Shown in pieces: positions 19,295-29,125 of a stretch of 64,000 nucleotides of DNA (within the stretch, counting starts at the first letter, position 1; the number at the start of each line of letters is the position of its first letter). The notes beneath the pieces are model-generated. The model was not told the origin of the DNA and did not search any database. It worked only from the letters and a program-made list of their open reading frames with translations. The DNA is taken from positions 271,001 to 335,000 of the forward strand of contig NC_012526.1 of NCBI RefSeq assembly GCF_000020685.1, read 5' to 3'. This stretch comes from Deinococcus deserti VCD115. GTDB taxonomy: Bacteria; Deinococcota; Deinococci; Deinococcales; Deinococcaceae. The position numbers and the translations under genes were made by a program.

Positions 19295-19790
19295 GGGTGC
19301 GCCCCAGCAGAACTGTTACGCGCGTTTGCACGTGGTCGGGCGCCAGGCCCTCGGACGTCTTGAAGCTCACGCCCACCTCCGTGGCCGGCAGGTCCAGCAA
19401 CCCGGCCACGGTCTGGGCAATCTCCGCACGCAGCGGCCCCAGCTTGGGCCGGTCAAGCGTCACGACCAGCGCCACGTTGACCGGCGCGTACCCCCGCGCC
19501 CGGACCAGCATCAGCGCCCGGTCGAGGATGATGCGCGAGTCCATCTCCTTGTACTCGGCGGCTGTGTCGGGGAAATAGTGCCCGATGTCGCCCAGGGCCA
19601 GTCCCGAGAGCAGTGCGTCGGCCACCGCGTGCAGCACGGCGTCTCCGTCACTGTGGGCCACGGCACCTTGTTCGGCGTGTGGAATGGGCACACCGCCCAG
19701 GATCAGCGGAAGGCCGCGCGCCAGGCGGTGGGCGTCCTCGCCATACCCGATCCGGTAGGGCAGGGCAGAAGAAAGAGACTTGGACGTCAT
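19287..19790 (-). CDS. ispF: 2-C-methyl-D-erythritol 2,4-cyclodiphosphate synthase
   Basis: A 167-residue enzyme of the non-mevalonate isoprenoid pathway that cyclises CDP-ME phosphate and releases CMP. Zinc ligands are in GEDAHRL (DxH) and the signature [17 protein letters not shown] follows, with [13 protein letters not shown] and the CMP-contact region [14 protein letters not shown] lies 7 nt before the ATG (leaderless). It overlaps trmL, forming a two-gene operon. Confidence 0.95.
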   Translation of the reverse strand: MTSKSLSSALPYRIGYGEDAHRLARGLPLILGGVPIPHAEQGAVAHSDGDAVLHAVADALLSGLALGDIGHYFPDTAAEYKEMDSRIILDRALMLVRARGYAPVNVALVVTLDRPKLGPLRAEIAQTVAGLLDLPATEVGVSFKTSEGLAPDHVQTRVTVLLGRTRD

Positions 19791-19837
19791 CTCAGGAAGT
19801 CTAGAGGCTGACCGCCCTGGAATGGGGAGCCGGGGTC

Positions 19838-21037
19838 TTACGCGGGGGCAGGCCGGTTGCGCCTGCTGGTTACGGCCGGTTCGAGGCGCCAGTACATCAG
19901 CGCTGCCAGGAAGGCCAGTCCAGCCACGCTCACCCAGAGCGGTCCAGCGCCGAAGCGGGCCAGGATCATCCCGCCAAGCAGCGGCGCCAGCAGGGTCGCC
20001 AGGCCGGCCATGCTGCCCACCAGCCCGATGTAGCTGCCGCGCTGTTCAGGCGGGCCCAGTTCCGCAATGATGCTTTTGCTGATGCTGTAGGCCACGACCT
20101 CCCCCACAGACCAGACGAAGATGGCGGCCAGGTGCACCGCGAACGTCTGAGCAAAGGCATGAATCAGGAACCCGGCCCCCAGCAGCAGCGCGCCAGCTGC
20201 CTGCCAGCGCGGGTGGTTGCTCAGCGAGATCGCGTGCCCCAGCGGCAGGCCCAGCAGCACAACAATGAGGCCGTTTAAAGACAGTGCCTGCCCGTACTGA
20301 ACGGCACTGAAGCCCTGCTGCGCGAACACCAGCGCCAGCAGCTTGTAGCTCTGGTAGGTCATCCCGAACAGCAGCGAAGCTAAACAGAAACTCCACAGCA
20401 GCGGATCGCGCGGCAGCAGGGTCGTCTTGCGGTCCTTATTTCGGGCGGGCCGCCTTGTCCTACGGTGGGCCAGCCCCAGCAGCAGGGCGTACACGGCCAT
20501 GGTGGCTGCGTCCAGGTAGAACAACAGCCGGAACGACATGCCCGACAGCCAGCCGCCCAGGGCCGGGGCAACCGACGCCCCGACGTTGATCGCCCAGTAC
20601 AGCAGGTTATAGGCGCGCGTGCGCTGGGCGCCGGTTGTGAGCTCAGCCACCGCACTGCTGGCAGCAGGCTTGTACAGCGCCGTGAACAGCGAGAACAGCA
20701 GCGTTCCCAGCAGGACACCCGGAAAGCTGGTGGCTGTCGAGAGGCCGAGCAGCATCACCGCGCCGCCGCTCAGGGCCAGAATCATGGTCGCGCCGGTGCC
20801 CAGCCGGTCGCTGAGCGTGCCGCCCAGACCCTCCGCCACAAAGCGGCCTACGCCCAGCACGCTGAGGACCAGGCTGACCTGAACGGTGCTCATGCCCAGG
20901 CTCGACACGAGATAGAAACCCAGCAACGGCACCACGAACTCGCCCAGGCGGTTGATCAGCGTCCCCACCCACAGCACCCAGAACTGTGACGGATAAGCCC
21001 GGTAGACGGCGTTCAGGTGGGATAGGGGCAGATGCAC
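19838..21037 (-). CDS. Major facilitator superfamily transporter
   Basis: A 399-residue membrane protein with about 12 hydrophobic helices. The loop between helices 2 and 3 reads GGTLSDRLG, the MFS motif A variant, repeated in weaker form in the second half ([17 protein letters not shown]). Drug or metabolite export is plausible, but no substrate can be inferred. TACACT stands 7 nt before the GTG, so a leaderless GTG start is used. Confidence 0.85.
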   Translation of the reverse strand: MHLPLSHLNAVYRAYPSQFWVLWVGTLINRLGEFVVPLLGFYLVSSLGMSTVQVSLVLSVLGVGRFVAEGLGGTLSDRLGTGATMILALSGGAVMLLGLSTATSFPGVLLGTLLFSLFTALYKPAASSAVAELTTGAQRTRAYNLLYWAINVGASVAPALGGWLSGMSFRLLFYLDAATMAVYALLLGLAHRRTRRPARNKDRKTTLLPRDPLLWSFCLASLLFGMTYQSYKLLALVFAQQGFSAVQYGQALSLNGLIVVLLGLPLGHAISLSNHPRWQAAGALLLGAGFLIHAFAQTFAVHLAAIFVWSVGEVVAYSISKSIIAELGPPEQRGSYIGLVGSMAGLATLLAPLLGGMILARFGAGPLWVSVAGLAFLAALMYWRLEPAVTSRRNRPAPA

Positions 21038-21076
21038 GGCGCTGAGTGTAGGGAACAGACAAGGATTATGTGCGGC

Positions 21077-21694
21077 TCAGGCTGGGGTGACTTCCTCTAT
21101 CCCGGCCGCGCCGCGCGTGGCGTCGCGCAGCGCCTGCGTAAAAGCCTGCACGTCCTCAGGGAACAACTCCACCGGCAGCGTGACGCCCTGGGCGGTGTAC
21201 TGCTCTTCGCCCCGTGCCGTGTCGAACAGGCCCAGCTGGTGGTACAGCGTGCTGAGGTGCTCGAAGCCCACACTGACCTGCAGCGCCTGCCGGGGCCGCA
21301 CCTCGAATCTGACAGCGGTGCGCAGGCACTCGGCCGCGCCGCCCCCGTAAGCGCGCACCAGTCCACCGGTGCCCAGCTTCACGCCGCCGTAAAAGCGCAC
21401 GACGACGACCATCACATGGTCCACGCCCTGGCCCTCGATGGCTTTCAGGATCGGTGCGCCTGCCGTGCCTCCGGGCTCGCCGTCGTCGTTGAAGCGGTAG
21501 GCCGCGCCGATCCGGTAGGCCCAGCAGTGATGGGTCGCGTCCGGGTAGCGTGCCCGCAGCGCGCCGAGCTGAGCCAGAGCCTGCTCGGGGGTGTCGGCAC
21601 GCTCCGCGAAGGTCAGGAATTCGCTGTTCTCGATCACCGCGTCGTGGCGGTGTGAACCGGCCAGGGTCGTAAAGGGGCGGGGCAGCTCACTCAC
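21077..21694 (-). CDS. YigZ/IMPACT-family protein
   Basis: A 205-residue two-domain protein. The IMPACT domain shows [25 protein letters not shown] and [21 protein letters not shown], followed by a C-terminal ferredoxin-like UPF0029 domain. The family is linked to translation control or nucleotide/nucleic-acid binding, without a settled reaction. GGAAGG precedes the GTG start. It directly follows the NUDIX gene and is probably co-transcribed with it. Confidence 0.88.
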   Translation of the reverse strand: MSELPRPFTTLAGSHRHDAVIENSEFLTFAERADTPEQALAQLGALRARYPDATHHCWAYRIGAAYRFNDDGEPGGTAGAPILKAIEGQGVDHVMVVVVRFYGGVKLGTGGLVRAYGGGAAECLRTAVRFEVRPRQALQVSVGFEHLSTLYHQLGLFDTARGEEQYTAQGVTLPVELFPEDVQAFTQALRDATRGAAGIEEVTPA

Positions 21695-21718
21695 GCCTGT
21701 GTCCTTCCGGGCGTGCGC

Positions 21719-22306
21719 TCATAGCAGCCCACGCTCTTTGAGCAGCCGCCGGGCGTGCCACAGGGTCAGGCTGCTGGGGCCATCCTGGATCTCGCCGGCG
21801 TCGAGCATGCGGTAGGCCTCGGCCAGCGGCACGACGCGCCGCTCGATGGTCTCGGTTTCCTCGTGGGCCATCGTGCCCAGCGTCACCCCCAGCGCCAGCA
21901 GCGGGTAGAAGGTCACGCCACTGATGCTGGGCTGCGGGTAGAAGCCCGGCAGGGCGTGCCATTCACGCGCCGTGCCGCCTACCTCTTCCTTCAGTTCCCG
22001 GGCAGCGGCCGTCAGCAGGTCCTCTCCGCGCTCCACGCCGCCCGCCACGACTTCCATGATGCTGGCCCGCAGAGGATAACGGTACTGGCGGATCAGCACG
22101 GCCTCGCCCGAATCGGTCACGGGCAGCACAAACACCGCCCGTGGGCCGCGCGGCCGGTACTGGTAGACCGTCTCTGTGCCGCCCGAGACCTCGACACGGT
22201 CTTCGAGCACCACCCGGAACCCGTCCACCAGCACGCGTGAGGACAGGGTCTTCCAGGGCTGCTCACGGTCCTCGGTCAGGGTGGCCCAGTTGGGGTGGGT
22301 GTTCAT
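21719..22306 (-). CDS. NUDIX hydrolase (ADP-ribose pyrophosphatase-like)
   Basis: A 195-residue enzyme with a complete Nudix box: G89, E95, then R103-E-L-K-E-E-V-G110. The N-terminal [23 protein letters not shown] block is typical of ADP-sugar pyrophosphatases, which hydrolyse ADP-ribose to AMP and ribose phosphate. TAGCCT lies 7 nt before the ATG (leaderless). Deinococcus genomes are rich in NUDIX genes, so exact specificity is open. Confidence 0.87.
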   Translation of the reverse strand: MNTHPNWATLTEDREQPWKTLSSRVLVDGFRVVLEDRVEVSGGTETVYQYRPRGPRAVFVLPVTDSGEAVLIRQYRYPLRASIMEVVAGGVERGEDLLTAAARELKEEVGGTAREWHALPGFYPQPSISGVTFYPLLALGVTLGTMAHEETETIERRVVPLAEAYRMLDAGEIQDGPSSLTLWHARRLLKERGLL

Positions 22307-22353
22307 GGCCTGCAGGCTAGCGCGGAGCGTGTGGAAGCTGATGGGGTGCGGGC

Positions 22354-23730
22354 TTATCTGCCGCCAAGCGCCGCGGCATTCAGGGCGGCCCTGACCGCAC
22401 CGGTGGCTGCTGCCGTCACCACCAGGGCGTCTGGCCTGACCTGAAGGCCAGTAAGCTCCAGGGCTCCAACCTTGCCTGACAGGGTCACCCCGGGAGCGGG
22501 TGAGTAGGGGAGGCGGCCCTGCATGTGGGCCTGCGCCTGAGCCAGCTTCGGCGCCAGGTCAAAGCGCGCCATGCGGCTCACGAAAGCCTGCGCGCGCGCG
22601 TCGGCCAGCCAGCCGATCACCCGGCTGGTCAGGCCCTCGCGGCGGGTCCGCACCGTCACGCTGCGCAGGGTGACCACCCGGCCACCCGGCTCCAGGACAG
22701 GCGTGCCGGTCACGTCAACGGTCGCCGGCACCCGCAGACCCAGCGGTCCATCCACCCGGACGTTTACGGTGACGCCCAGCGCGCTGCCAGCAGGCCGGAC
22801 GCTCACTCCCGTGATCCGCAGGGTCGGTGAGGTCGGTACCGGCAGGGCAAAGGTCTGCGTGGCAGCGTACTTCGTGGCGGCTGCCGACAGCTCCGGGTAG
22901 GGAAGGCGCACCGGCACGCTCAGGTCCACGCGGTCAGGCAGGGCCACGGCGACATTCAGGGGGGGCAGCGGGCGGGGAGGAATGGCAGGTGCGCGGCCCA
23001 GGCCGGCCTTCAGGTCAAACGCTGCGCCCAGGGTGAGCTTCAGGGCGTCCGGAGTGAAGCGGAACGGGGTCACGCTCAGGGTGCGCGGCTGCACCAGCGC
23101 GTAGGCGCTTTCCGGGGTGGGCAGCGTCCAGGGCTGCTGAGCGCGCGCCCAGAGCGTTCCGGCCCGGCCCTTCAGCCCCGCTCCTTCACGCACGGCACGC
23201 TCTACTTCGGCTGTAACTCTGTCCAGCTGGGCGCGAACCTGGGTATCGACCAGTGACTGCACGCTGACCCGCACGCCACCCCCCAGGTCCACGCTGAGCG
23301 GGTCGGTCCAGGCGTAGTCTCCGCTGACCTTCACGCCCGCCTCCCAGTCCGGCTGCACGAACGGCGTGACTGTCAGGCTGACGGTGGCCTCACCACCAAA
23401 GTCCCGTGCCAGGACCGACCCGGCGCCTCCGGGTTCGGCACGGAAGGCGGCGCGGATAGGCACGCGGATCAGCAGAGACTGGCCGTCTGCCGAAGGGCTC
23501 ACGCTCACGTGCCCGGTGCGTGTCACGGTGCCGCGCAGCGCCACACTGACCAGCCCGCCCAGAAAGGACCGGGTCTCGTCCACCCGGGCAAACTCGGCCG
23601 GCACCCGGGCGTTGGCGGCCTGCTGCACACCGCTGAGCGGCACACTGACCGGGACGTTCAGCGTGGAGACAGCCTCGGCCGGAGCGGACATGATCCCAGT
23701 CAACAACGCAGGCATGAGAAGGCGGCGCAT
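22354..23730 (-). CDS. Secreted DUF4403-like protein
   Basis: A 458-residue exported protein with a signal peptide ([20 protein letters not shown]). Tandem lipid-binding-like beta domains repeat similar phrases: [17 protein letters not shown] near the start, and the later run [20 protein letters not shown]4403 proteins adopt TULIP-like folds that often bind lipids in the envelope, but no substrate is established. TAGCCT 8 nt before the ATG suggests leaderless transcription. Confidence 0.65.
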   Translation of the reverse strand: MRRLLMPALLTGIMSAPAEAVSTLNVPVSVPLSGVQQAANARVPAEFARVDETRSFLGGLVSVALRGTVTRTGHVSVSPSADGQSLLIRVPIRAAFRAEPGGAGSVLARDFGGEATVSLTVTPFVQPDWEAGVKVSGDYAWTDPLSVDLGGGVRVSVQSLVDTQVRAQLDRVTAEVERAVREGAGLKGRAGTLWARAQQPWTLPTPESAYALVQPRTLSVTPFRFTPDALKLTLGAAFDLKAGLGRAPAIPPRPLPPLNVAVALPDRVDLSVPVRLPYPELSAAATKYAATQTFALPVPTSPTLRITGVSVRPAGSALGVTVNVRVDGPLGLRVPATVDVTGTPVLEPGGRVVTLRSVTVRTRREGLTSRVIGWLADARAQAFVSRMARFDLAPKLAQAQAHMQGRLPYSPAPGVTLSGKVGALELTGLQVRPDALVVTAAATGAVRAALNAAALGGR

Positions 23731-23797
23731 ACCGTTCCAGGCTAGGGCAGGGGCATGAGCCGCGCGTCCCTAGAATGGTGGACGTGAGGGCGCACAG

Positions 23798-24298
23798 ATG
23801 ACCATGCGGCCTGGCCGGGTGCATGCCCTGCACGGTTTTATCGGGAGTGGCAAAAGCACCCTGGCGCGGCAGCTGGAGCGCGAGCTGCCTGCCCTGCGGT
23901 TTTCCCCGGACGAATGGACCCACGCCCTGCTGGGTGCCGATCCCCCGGAGGACCTGTACCGTCCGGCGCTGGCGGCGCTGCTCCGGCTGTTCCAGGCGCA
24001 GTGGGTGCAGGCAGCCTGCCTGGGCACCGATGTGGTGCTCGACTATGGGTTCTGGTCGCGCCGCGAACGGGATGAGCTGCGCGCGCTGTGTGCTCAGCAT
24101 GGACTGGACCTGCGACTGTACCGGCTGCAGGCCTCCGATGAGGTGCTGTGGAGCCGGGTCGAGGCACGCAACGCCCGGGTCTCCGCCGGACAGGAAAGCG
24201 GCAGTGTCTGGATCAACCCCTGGGACTTCCAGCAGTTCCGTCAGCACTTTCAGCCGCTGGACCCGGACGAGCCTTGCGCCGTGCCGGGAAGCCGTTAG
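23798..24298 (+). CDS. AAA/P-loop kinase-like protein
   Basis: A 166-residue P-loop NTPase. Walker A is G13-F-I-G-S-G-K-S20-T, and DVVLDYGFWSRRERDELR resembles the lid/acceptor region of small-molecule kinases of the zeta toxin or chloramphenicol phosphotransferase type. The phospho-acceptor is unknown. TAGAAT lies 21 nt upstream, and a five-codon GTG mini-frame separates it from the ATG. It is followed closely by the yjbQ-like gene, which has its own -10. Confidence 0.75.
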   Translation: MTMRPGRVHALHGFIGSGKSTLARQLERELPALRFSPDEWTHALLGADPPEDLYRPALAALLRLFQAQWVQAACLGTDVVLDYGFWSRRERDELRALCAQHGLDLRLYRLQASDEVLWSRVEARNARVSAGQESGSVWINPWDFQQFRQHFQPLDPDEPCAVPGSR

Positions 24299-24307
24299 GG
24301 TAGGCGT

Positions 24308-24733
24308 ATGTGGGCCCAACACGAGCTGACCCTGCGTCCTGTACGGCGCGGGTTTCACCTGATCACGCGGGAGGTCGTGCAGGCTGTGCCGGAGCTGGCC
24401 CAGGTCCGCGCTGGACTGCTGCATGTCTTTATGCGGCACACGAGTGCCAGCCTGACCATCAACGAGAACGCCTCGCCGGAGGTGCGCCGCGACTTCGAGC
24501 GGTACTTCAATCACGCCGTGCCGCAGGACTGGCAGGAATGGGAACACACGCTGGAAGGCCCGGACGATATGCCCGCGCACATCAAAGCCAGCCTGCTGGG
24601 GCCCAGCCTGACGGTGCCTGTTCAGGGCGGCCGCCTGGCGCTGGGCACCTGGCAGGGCCTGTACCTCTGCGAGCACCGTGACCAGGGCGGGTCACGCCGA
24701 CTGCTGCTGACCCTGCACGGGGAAAAGGCCTGA
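24308..24733 (+). CDS. YjbQ/UPF0047 family protein
   Basis: A 141-residue protein of the secondary thiamine-phosphate synthase family. Conserved features are GFHLITREV, LLHVFMRHTSASLTINENA, a histidine in NHAVP, and GTWQGLYLCEHRDQGGSR at the C-terminus. The in vivo role is unsettled. TAGGGT lies 6 nt before the ATG, so transcription is probably leaderless even though the preceding gene stops only 9 nt away. Confidence 0.87.
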   Translation: MWAQHELTLRPVRRGFHLITREVVQAVPELAQVRAGLLHVFMRHTSASLTINENASPEVRRDFERYFNHAVPQDWQEWEHTLEGPDDMPAHIKASLLGPSLTVPVQGGRLALGTWQGLYLCEHRDQGGSRRLLLTLHGEKA

Positions 24734-24741
24734 GCGGGGTC

Positions 24742-25038
24742 GTGTGGGTCTATAAGGGCCACGACAGCCGGTTTCCTTCAGGTGTGTTCTCCCGCCGTGA
24801 ACAGGCTTTAACCTGGATTCGTGCCCACGGGTTGAGCGGCACGTTGACGGCGTAGGTCCCGGATCAGGGCGTGTATGACCGGGCCACCGGACGCGGGCTG
24901 TGCCGTCCCAAGGGCGAGCACCACTGTAGACCGGCCTTCATAGGGAGCTTTTCCAGTGCCGGCCAGGACCATGAGCATGTTATGGACGGATTTCCCGGAC
25001 ACCGGGATACAGAAGAGGCAGACAGGGCCGGACAATGA
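24742..25038 (+). pseudogene. DUF7710-like protein interrupted by an in-frame amber codon
   Basis: From the GTG at 24742 the frame reads MWVYKGHDSRFPSGVFSRRE and on to LSGTLTA, then a TAG at 24853-24855, then continues in the same frame with VPDQGVYDRATGRGL and FIGSFSSAGQDHEHVMDG to a TGA at 25038. Both halves together resemble a family of about 90 residues whose members I recall as WVYKG...FPSGVF...TxYPVDxGVYD...FIGxFSSAxQEH. The stop falls where a tyrosine is usual, and the next few codons also differ from the usual text. No frameshift is needed. It may be a recent pseudogene, a sequencing error or, less likely, a readthrough gene. Confidence 0.55.
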
Positions 25039-25140
25039 AGGGTCGAGTCGTTTACACTGAGGTACGGTGCTGCGCGCCGTGCTTTTTTTTGCCCTCCAGG
25101 GCACCGGAAAGTAAGTCTGAGCGCGTGGCTGGAGGCTGAA

Positions 25141-26358
<1,218 letters not shown>

Positions 26359-26386
26359 GCCAGGCGCATCGTTGCAGAGCCCAAAA

Positions 26387-26420
26387 GGGGGTGGAGACAG
26401 GGGCGCCTGTCTCCACCCCC
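26387..26420 (+). terminator. Terminator hairpin after purA
   Basis: GGGGGTGGAGACAGG and its exact complement form a 15-bp stem around GGCG. It lies between purA and folE. Confidence 0.75.
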
Positions 26421-26474
26421 ACTCTTGCGCCGCCCCGTTTCCTCGATACTGATGTCCGAAAGGAAGGTCCCGCT

Positions 26475-27092
26475 TTGACCGAATTTGACACCGAACACCA
26501 CCACATACAGCAGGAGAAGCAGGAGCTGCCCGGCCTGAGTGAGCTGACCACGCAGTGGCTGAGCGCCGTGGGCGAGGACCCGCAGCGCGAGGGCCTGCTC
26601 AAGACGCCACACCGGGTGGCCAAGGCCTGGAACTTCCTGACCGACGGCTACCGGCTGACGCTGGACGACGCTGTGGGCGACGCCGTGTTCGCCGCCGAGG
26701 GCAGCGAGATGGTCATCGTCAAGGACATCGAGTTCTACTCCATGTGCGAGCACCATATGCTGCCGTTTTTTGGCCGCGCCCACGTGGCCTACATCCCTGA
26801 TGGCAAGATCCTGGGCCTCAGCAAGTTCGCGCGTATCGTGGACCTGTACTCGCGCCGGTTGCAGGTGCAGGAGCGCATCACCACCCAGGTGGCCGACGCC
26901 GTACAGGACCTGCTGCAACCCAAAGGCGTGGCCGTCCTGATGGAAGGCGTCCACCTGTGCATGGCCATGCGCGGCGTGCAGAAGCAGAATTCCTCGACCA
27001 CCACCAGCGCCATGCGGGGCCTGTTCCGCAGCGACCCGCGCACCCGCGCCGAGTTCATGAGCGCAGTTCAGGGCACCCTGCGTGGCCGTTGA
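26475..27092 (+). CDS. folE: GTP cyclohydrolase I
   Basis: A 205-residue enzyme that converts GTP to dihydroneopterin triphosphate for folate synthesis. Zinc ligands are seen in [10 protein letters not shown] and [11 protein letters not shown], with [21 protein letters not shown] between. The TTG at 26475 is chosen because AGGAAGG ends 7 nt before it and the conserved sequence begins soon after. An ATG 28 codons upstream lies inside the purA terminator and is unlikely. Confidence 0.95.
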   Translation: MTEFDTEHHHIQQEKQELPGLSELTTQWLSAVGEDPQREGLLKTPHRVAKAWNFLTDGYRLTLDDAVGDAVFAAEGSEMVIVKDIEFYSMCEHHMLPFFGRAHVAYIPDGKILGLSKFARIVDLYSRRLQVQERITTQVADAVQDLLQPKGVAVLMEGVHLCMAMRGVQKQNSSTTTSAMRGLFRSDPRTRAEFMSAVQGTLRGR

Positions 27093-27100
27093 TAGGCATT

Positions 27101-27135
27101 CGGGCCGAATCCTGTGGGTTTCAGGATTCGGCCCG
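27101..27135. terminator. Hairpin between folE and the M20 hydrolase gene
   Basis: CGGGCCGAATCCTG and CAGGATTCGGCCCG form a perfect 14-bp stem with a 7-nt loop between convergent genes. Confidence 0.75.
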
Positions 27136-27246
27136 GCTGAAGAAAAGGCTTTCGCTGCGTTTCGTGTTCAGGCCTGAAGGGCACTGCTCTGAACACTCCA
27201 CAGAACGCGTTCTGGCGTTTCAGGCCTTCCCTGAATCCAGCAAAGC

Positions 27247-28428
27247 TCAGGCGCCGGGCAGGGTCAGGCGCAGGGCTGCGGCGTGTAGCATGCGTACGCC
27301 GGTTTCCAGGCTGCGCTCGTCGATGGTGAAGCGCGGGTGGTGGTGCGGCCAGTGGCTGTCGGCCTCTTCGCTGCCGGCGCCGACGTTGAAGTAGGCTCCA
27401 GGTGCTTTTTCCAGGTAGGCGCTGAAGTCCTCGCCGCCCATGGTGGGTTTGGCGTCCTGATAGTGCTCGGGGCCCACCGTTTCCAGGGCGATCTCGCGCA
27501 GCTGCTCGGCCACCCAGTCGGTATTGATCAGCGGGCGGTAGCCGAACTGGTAGCGCAGGTCGTAGGTCGCGCCGTGCGCCTCACAGATCCCCTTGACCAC
27601 CCGCTCAATCAGCTGCGGGGCCTTCTGGCGCAGCGCCGGGTCAAAGGTGCGCACCGTGCCCATCATTTCGGCCGTGTCGGGAATGACGTTGTGGGTGGTG
27701 CCGCTGTGGAACGAGGTGATGCTGATGACCAGGGCGTCCTGGGCTGCCACCTGCCGGCTGACCACGTGCTGCAGGTTTGCCACCACCTGAGCGCCCACGG
27801 CGATGGGATCTACGGTTTCTTCCGGGTGAGCGCCGTGGCCTCCGCGGCCCTGGATGGTCAGCTCGATCATGTCGGGCGCCGCCATGAAGGCTCCGGGTTT
27901 GACCGCGACCACCCCGGCAGGCAGCTGGCTGTTCAGGTGCAGGCCGGTCACGACATCCACGCCGTTCATCAGCTCGGTCTGCATGACCAGTTCCTCAGCG
28001 CCGCCCGGTCCGACTTCCTCGGCGTGCTGGAAGATCATGCGGATTTCGCCCGGCACTTCTTCCGGGTGCGCTGAGAGCAGCCGCGCGACGCCCAGCAGGA
28101 TGGCGGTGTGGCCGTCGTGACCACAGGCATGCATGACGCCGGGAGTCTGCGAGGCGAACTCAAACTGGTTTTCCTCGTGAATAGGCAAGGCGTCAATGTC
28201 GGCCCGCAGCAGCAGGGTGCGCCCCGGCTGTCCGCCGCGCAGCACGGCCAGCACGCTGGTTTCGGTAGGACGGGTCACGGTCAGCCCCGGCATGCTGTTC
28301 AGTTCAGCCTCGATAAACGCGGCCGTCTTGTGCTCCTGAAAGCCCACTTCAGGGTTCATGTGCAGGTGACGGCGCCACTTGAGCAGCTGTTCGGTGAGTT
28401 CCGAAACACGGTCCTGGGTTGTGGTCAT
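27247..28428 (-). CDS. M20-family amidohydrolase (N-acyl amino acid hydrolase-like)
   Basis: A 393-residue metallohydrolase. The metal-binding blocks are MHACGHDGHTAILLG, FQHAEEVGPGGAEELV (the catalytic Glu-Glu pair) and PTMGGEDFSAYLEKAPG, and the dimerisation insert lies between. The family removes acyl groups from amino acids or conjugates (hippurate, IAA-amino acids, N-acetyl-diaminopimelate). TACCCT 5 nt before the ATG suggests a leaderless mRNA. Substrate is not resolved. Confidence 0.88.
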   Translation of the reverse strand: MTTTQDRVSELTEQLLKWRRHLHMNPEVGFQEHKTAAFIEAELNSMPGLTVTRPTETSVLAVLRGGQPGRTLLLRADIDALPIHEENQFEFASQTPGVMHACGHDGHTAILLGVARLLSAHPEEVPGEIRMIFQHAEEVGPGGAEELVMQTELMNGVDVVTGLHLNSQLPAGVVAVKPGAFMAAPDMIELTIQGRGGHGAHPEETVDPIAVGAQVVANLQHVVSRQVAAQDALVISITSFHSGTTHNVIPDTAEMMGTVRTFDPALRQKAPQLIERVVKGICEAHGATYDLRYQFGYRPLINTDWVAEQLREIALETVGPEHYQDAKPTMGGEDFSAYLEKAPGAYFNVGAGSEEADSHWPHHHPRFTIDERSLETGVRMLHAAALRLTLPGA

Positions 28429-28516
28429 GCCTCAGGGTAGCGCGCGGCGGCAGACTGTGAATGCCCCTGAACCTGCCCTCAGCAACCACGCCCGCTGATG
28501 TCTCGTAATAAGCAGC

Positions 28517-28732
28517 ATGAAGACCCCTCGTTTTGGCAAAGGCAGCAGCAAGTTCAGCAAGTTCATGGTGCTGGCCCCCGTGGCCCTGGAAGTCCTGAGC
28601 CTGATCCGCCAGCAGCAGCGCAAGACCGGCAAGTACGTCAAGGCCCGCAAGCGCGATAAGGCACTGGACTTCCTGCTGGGGCAGGCCCAGCGCAAGCTGG
28701 GGGGCAAACCCAGCCGGCGCCGCTGGTTCTGA
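28517..28732 (+). CDS. Small basic hypothetical protein
   Basis: A 71-residue, strongly basic protein (MKTPRFGKGSSKFSKFMVLA...KYVKARKRDKALDFLLGQAQR...PSRRRWF) with one central hydrophobic stretch. The composition suggests nucleic-acid or membrane-surface binding, but no domain is recognised. The upstream TAATAA is a weak -10-like element. Probably a real lineage-specific gene because codon use and a clean start fit. Confidence 0.6.
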   Translation: MKTPRFGKGSSKFSKFMVLAPVALEVLSLIRQQQRKTGKYVKARKRDKALDFLLGQAQRKLGGKPSRRRWF

Positions 28733-28920
28733 GCGCACCTGTCTGGCTGCCCGGGACTGACCTGCGTCCAGTTCAGCCCCAGGCTGTCTAGCAGCGCCCG
28801 GAGCCATGTTGAACAAGCCTTAGGGTTTAGCTCACAGCATACTGAAAACGGCTTAATTGCCCCAGACATTTAATCCATCTATGGCCATCACAGCCGGCCC
28901 ATACTTGTGACCCAGAAACA

Positions 28921-29052
28921 GGGAAGGGAGACGTCCACCTTCTAAAAAACGGACGTACGAGCGGGGCGGAAGCAGGCCCCTGGACTGGTTCGAGGCCAGT
29001 CACCCGCACCTCAGGAAGGGAGGAAGTCCGCAAAGACTTCCTCCGCTTTTTT
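28921..29052 (+). ncRNA. Structured RNA, copy 1: pseudoknot plus T-arm-like module and terminator
   Basis: No gene fits this stretch. In order are: GGAAGG (28922-28927) pairing with CCTTCT (28938-28943) and ACGTCC (28931-28936) pairing with GGACGT (28951-28956), which interleave as an H-type pseudoknot; GCGGG (28961-28965) pairing with CCCGC (29003-29007); and, flush inside it, a tRNA T-arm-like hairpin GACTGG-TTCGAGG-CCAGTC (28983-29001). A textbook terminator follows: GGAGGAAGTC/GACTTCCTCC then TTTTTT (29019-29052). A second copy at about 61976 shares the whole layout with compensatory changes. Ends are inferred. It lacks a D-arm and anticodon arm, so it is not a tRNA. I cannot match it to an RNA family I know. 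Confidence 0.65.
29019..29052 (+). terminator. Intrinsic terminator of structured RNA copy 1
   Basis: A perfect 10-bp stem, 6-nt loop CGCAAA, then GC and six T residues. Confidence 0.92.
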
Positions 29053-29125
29053 GTTGTGGCTTGAGGCAGGCGTGGTGACCTCTGGCGCGGCCTGATTTCA
29101 CGGCCACCCTGGGTTTCAGCTTGCG

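Noticed and set aside
28921..29052. Structured RNA copy 1 as an IS605-type omega RNA, Y RNA or HDV-like ribozyme
   Set aside because: No tnpB or IS end is nearby, the pseudoknot is not part of the Y RNA model, and the helix order differs from the HDV fold, whose second helix closes at the 3' end.
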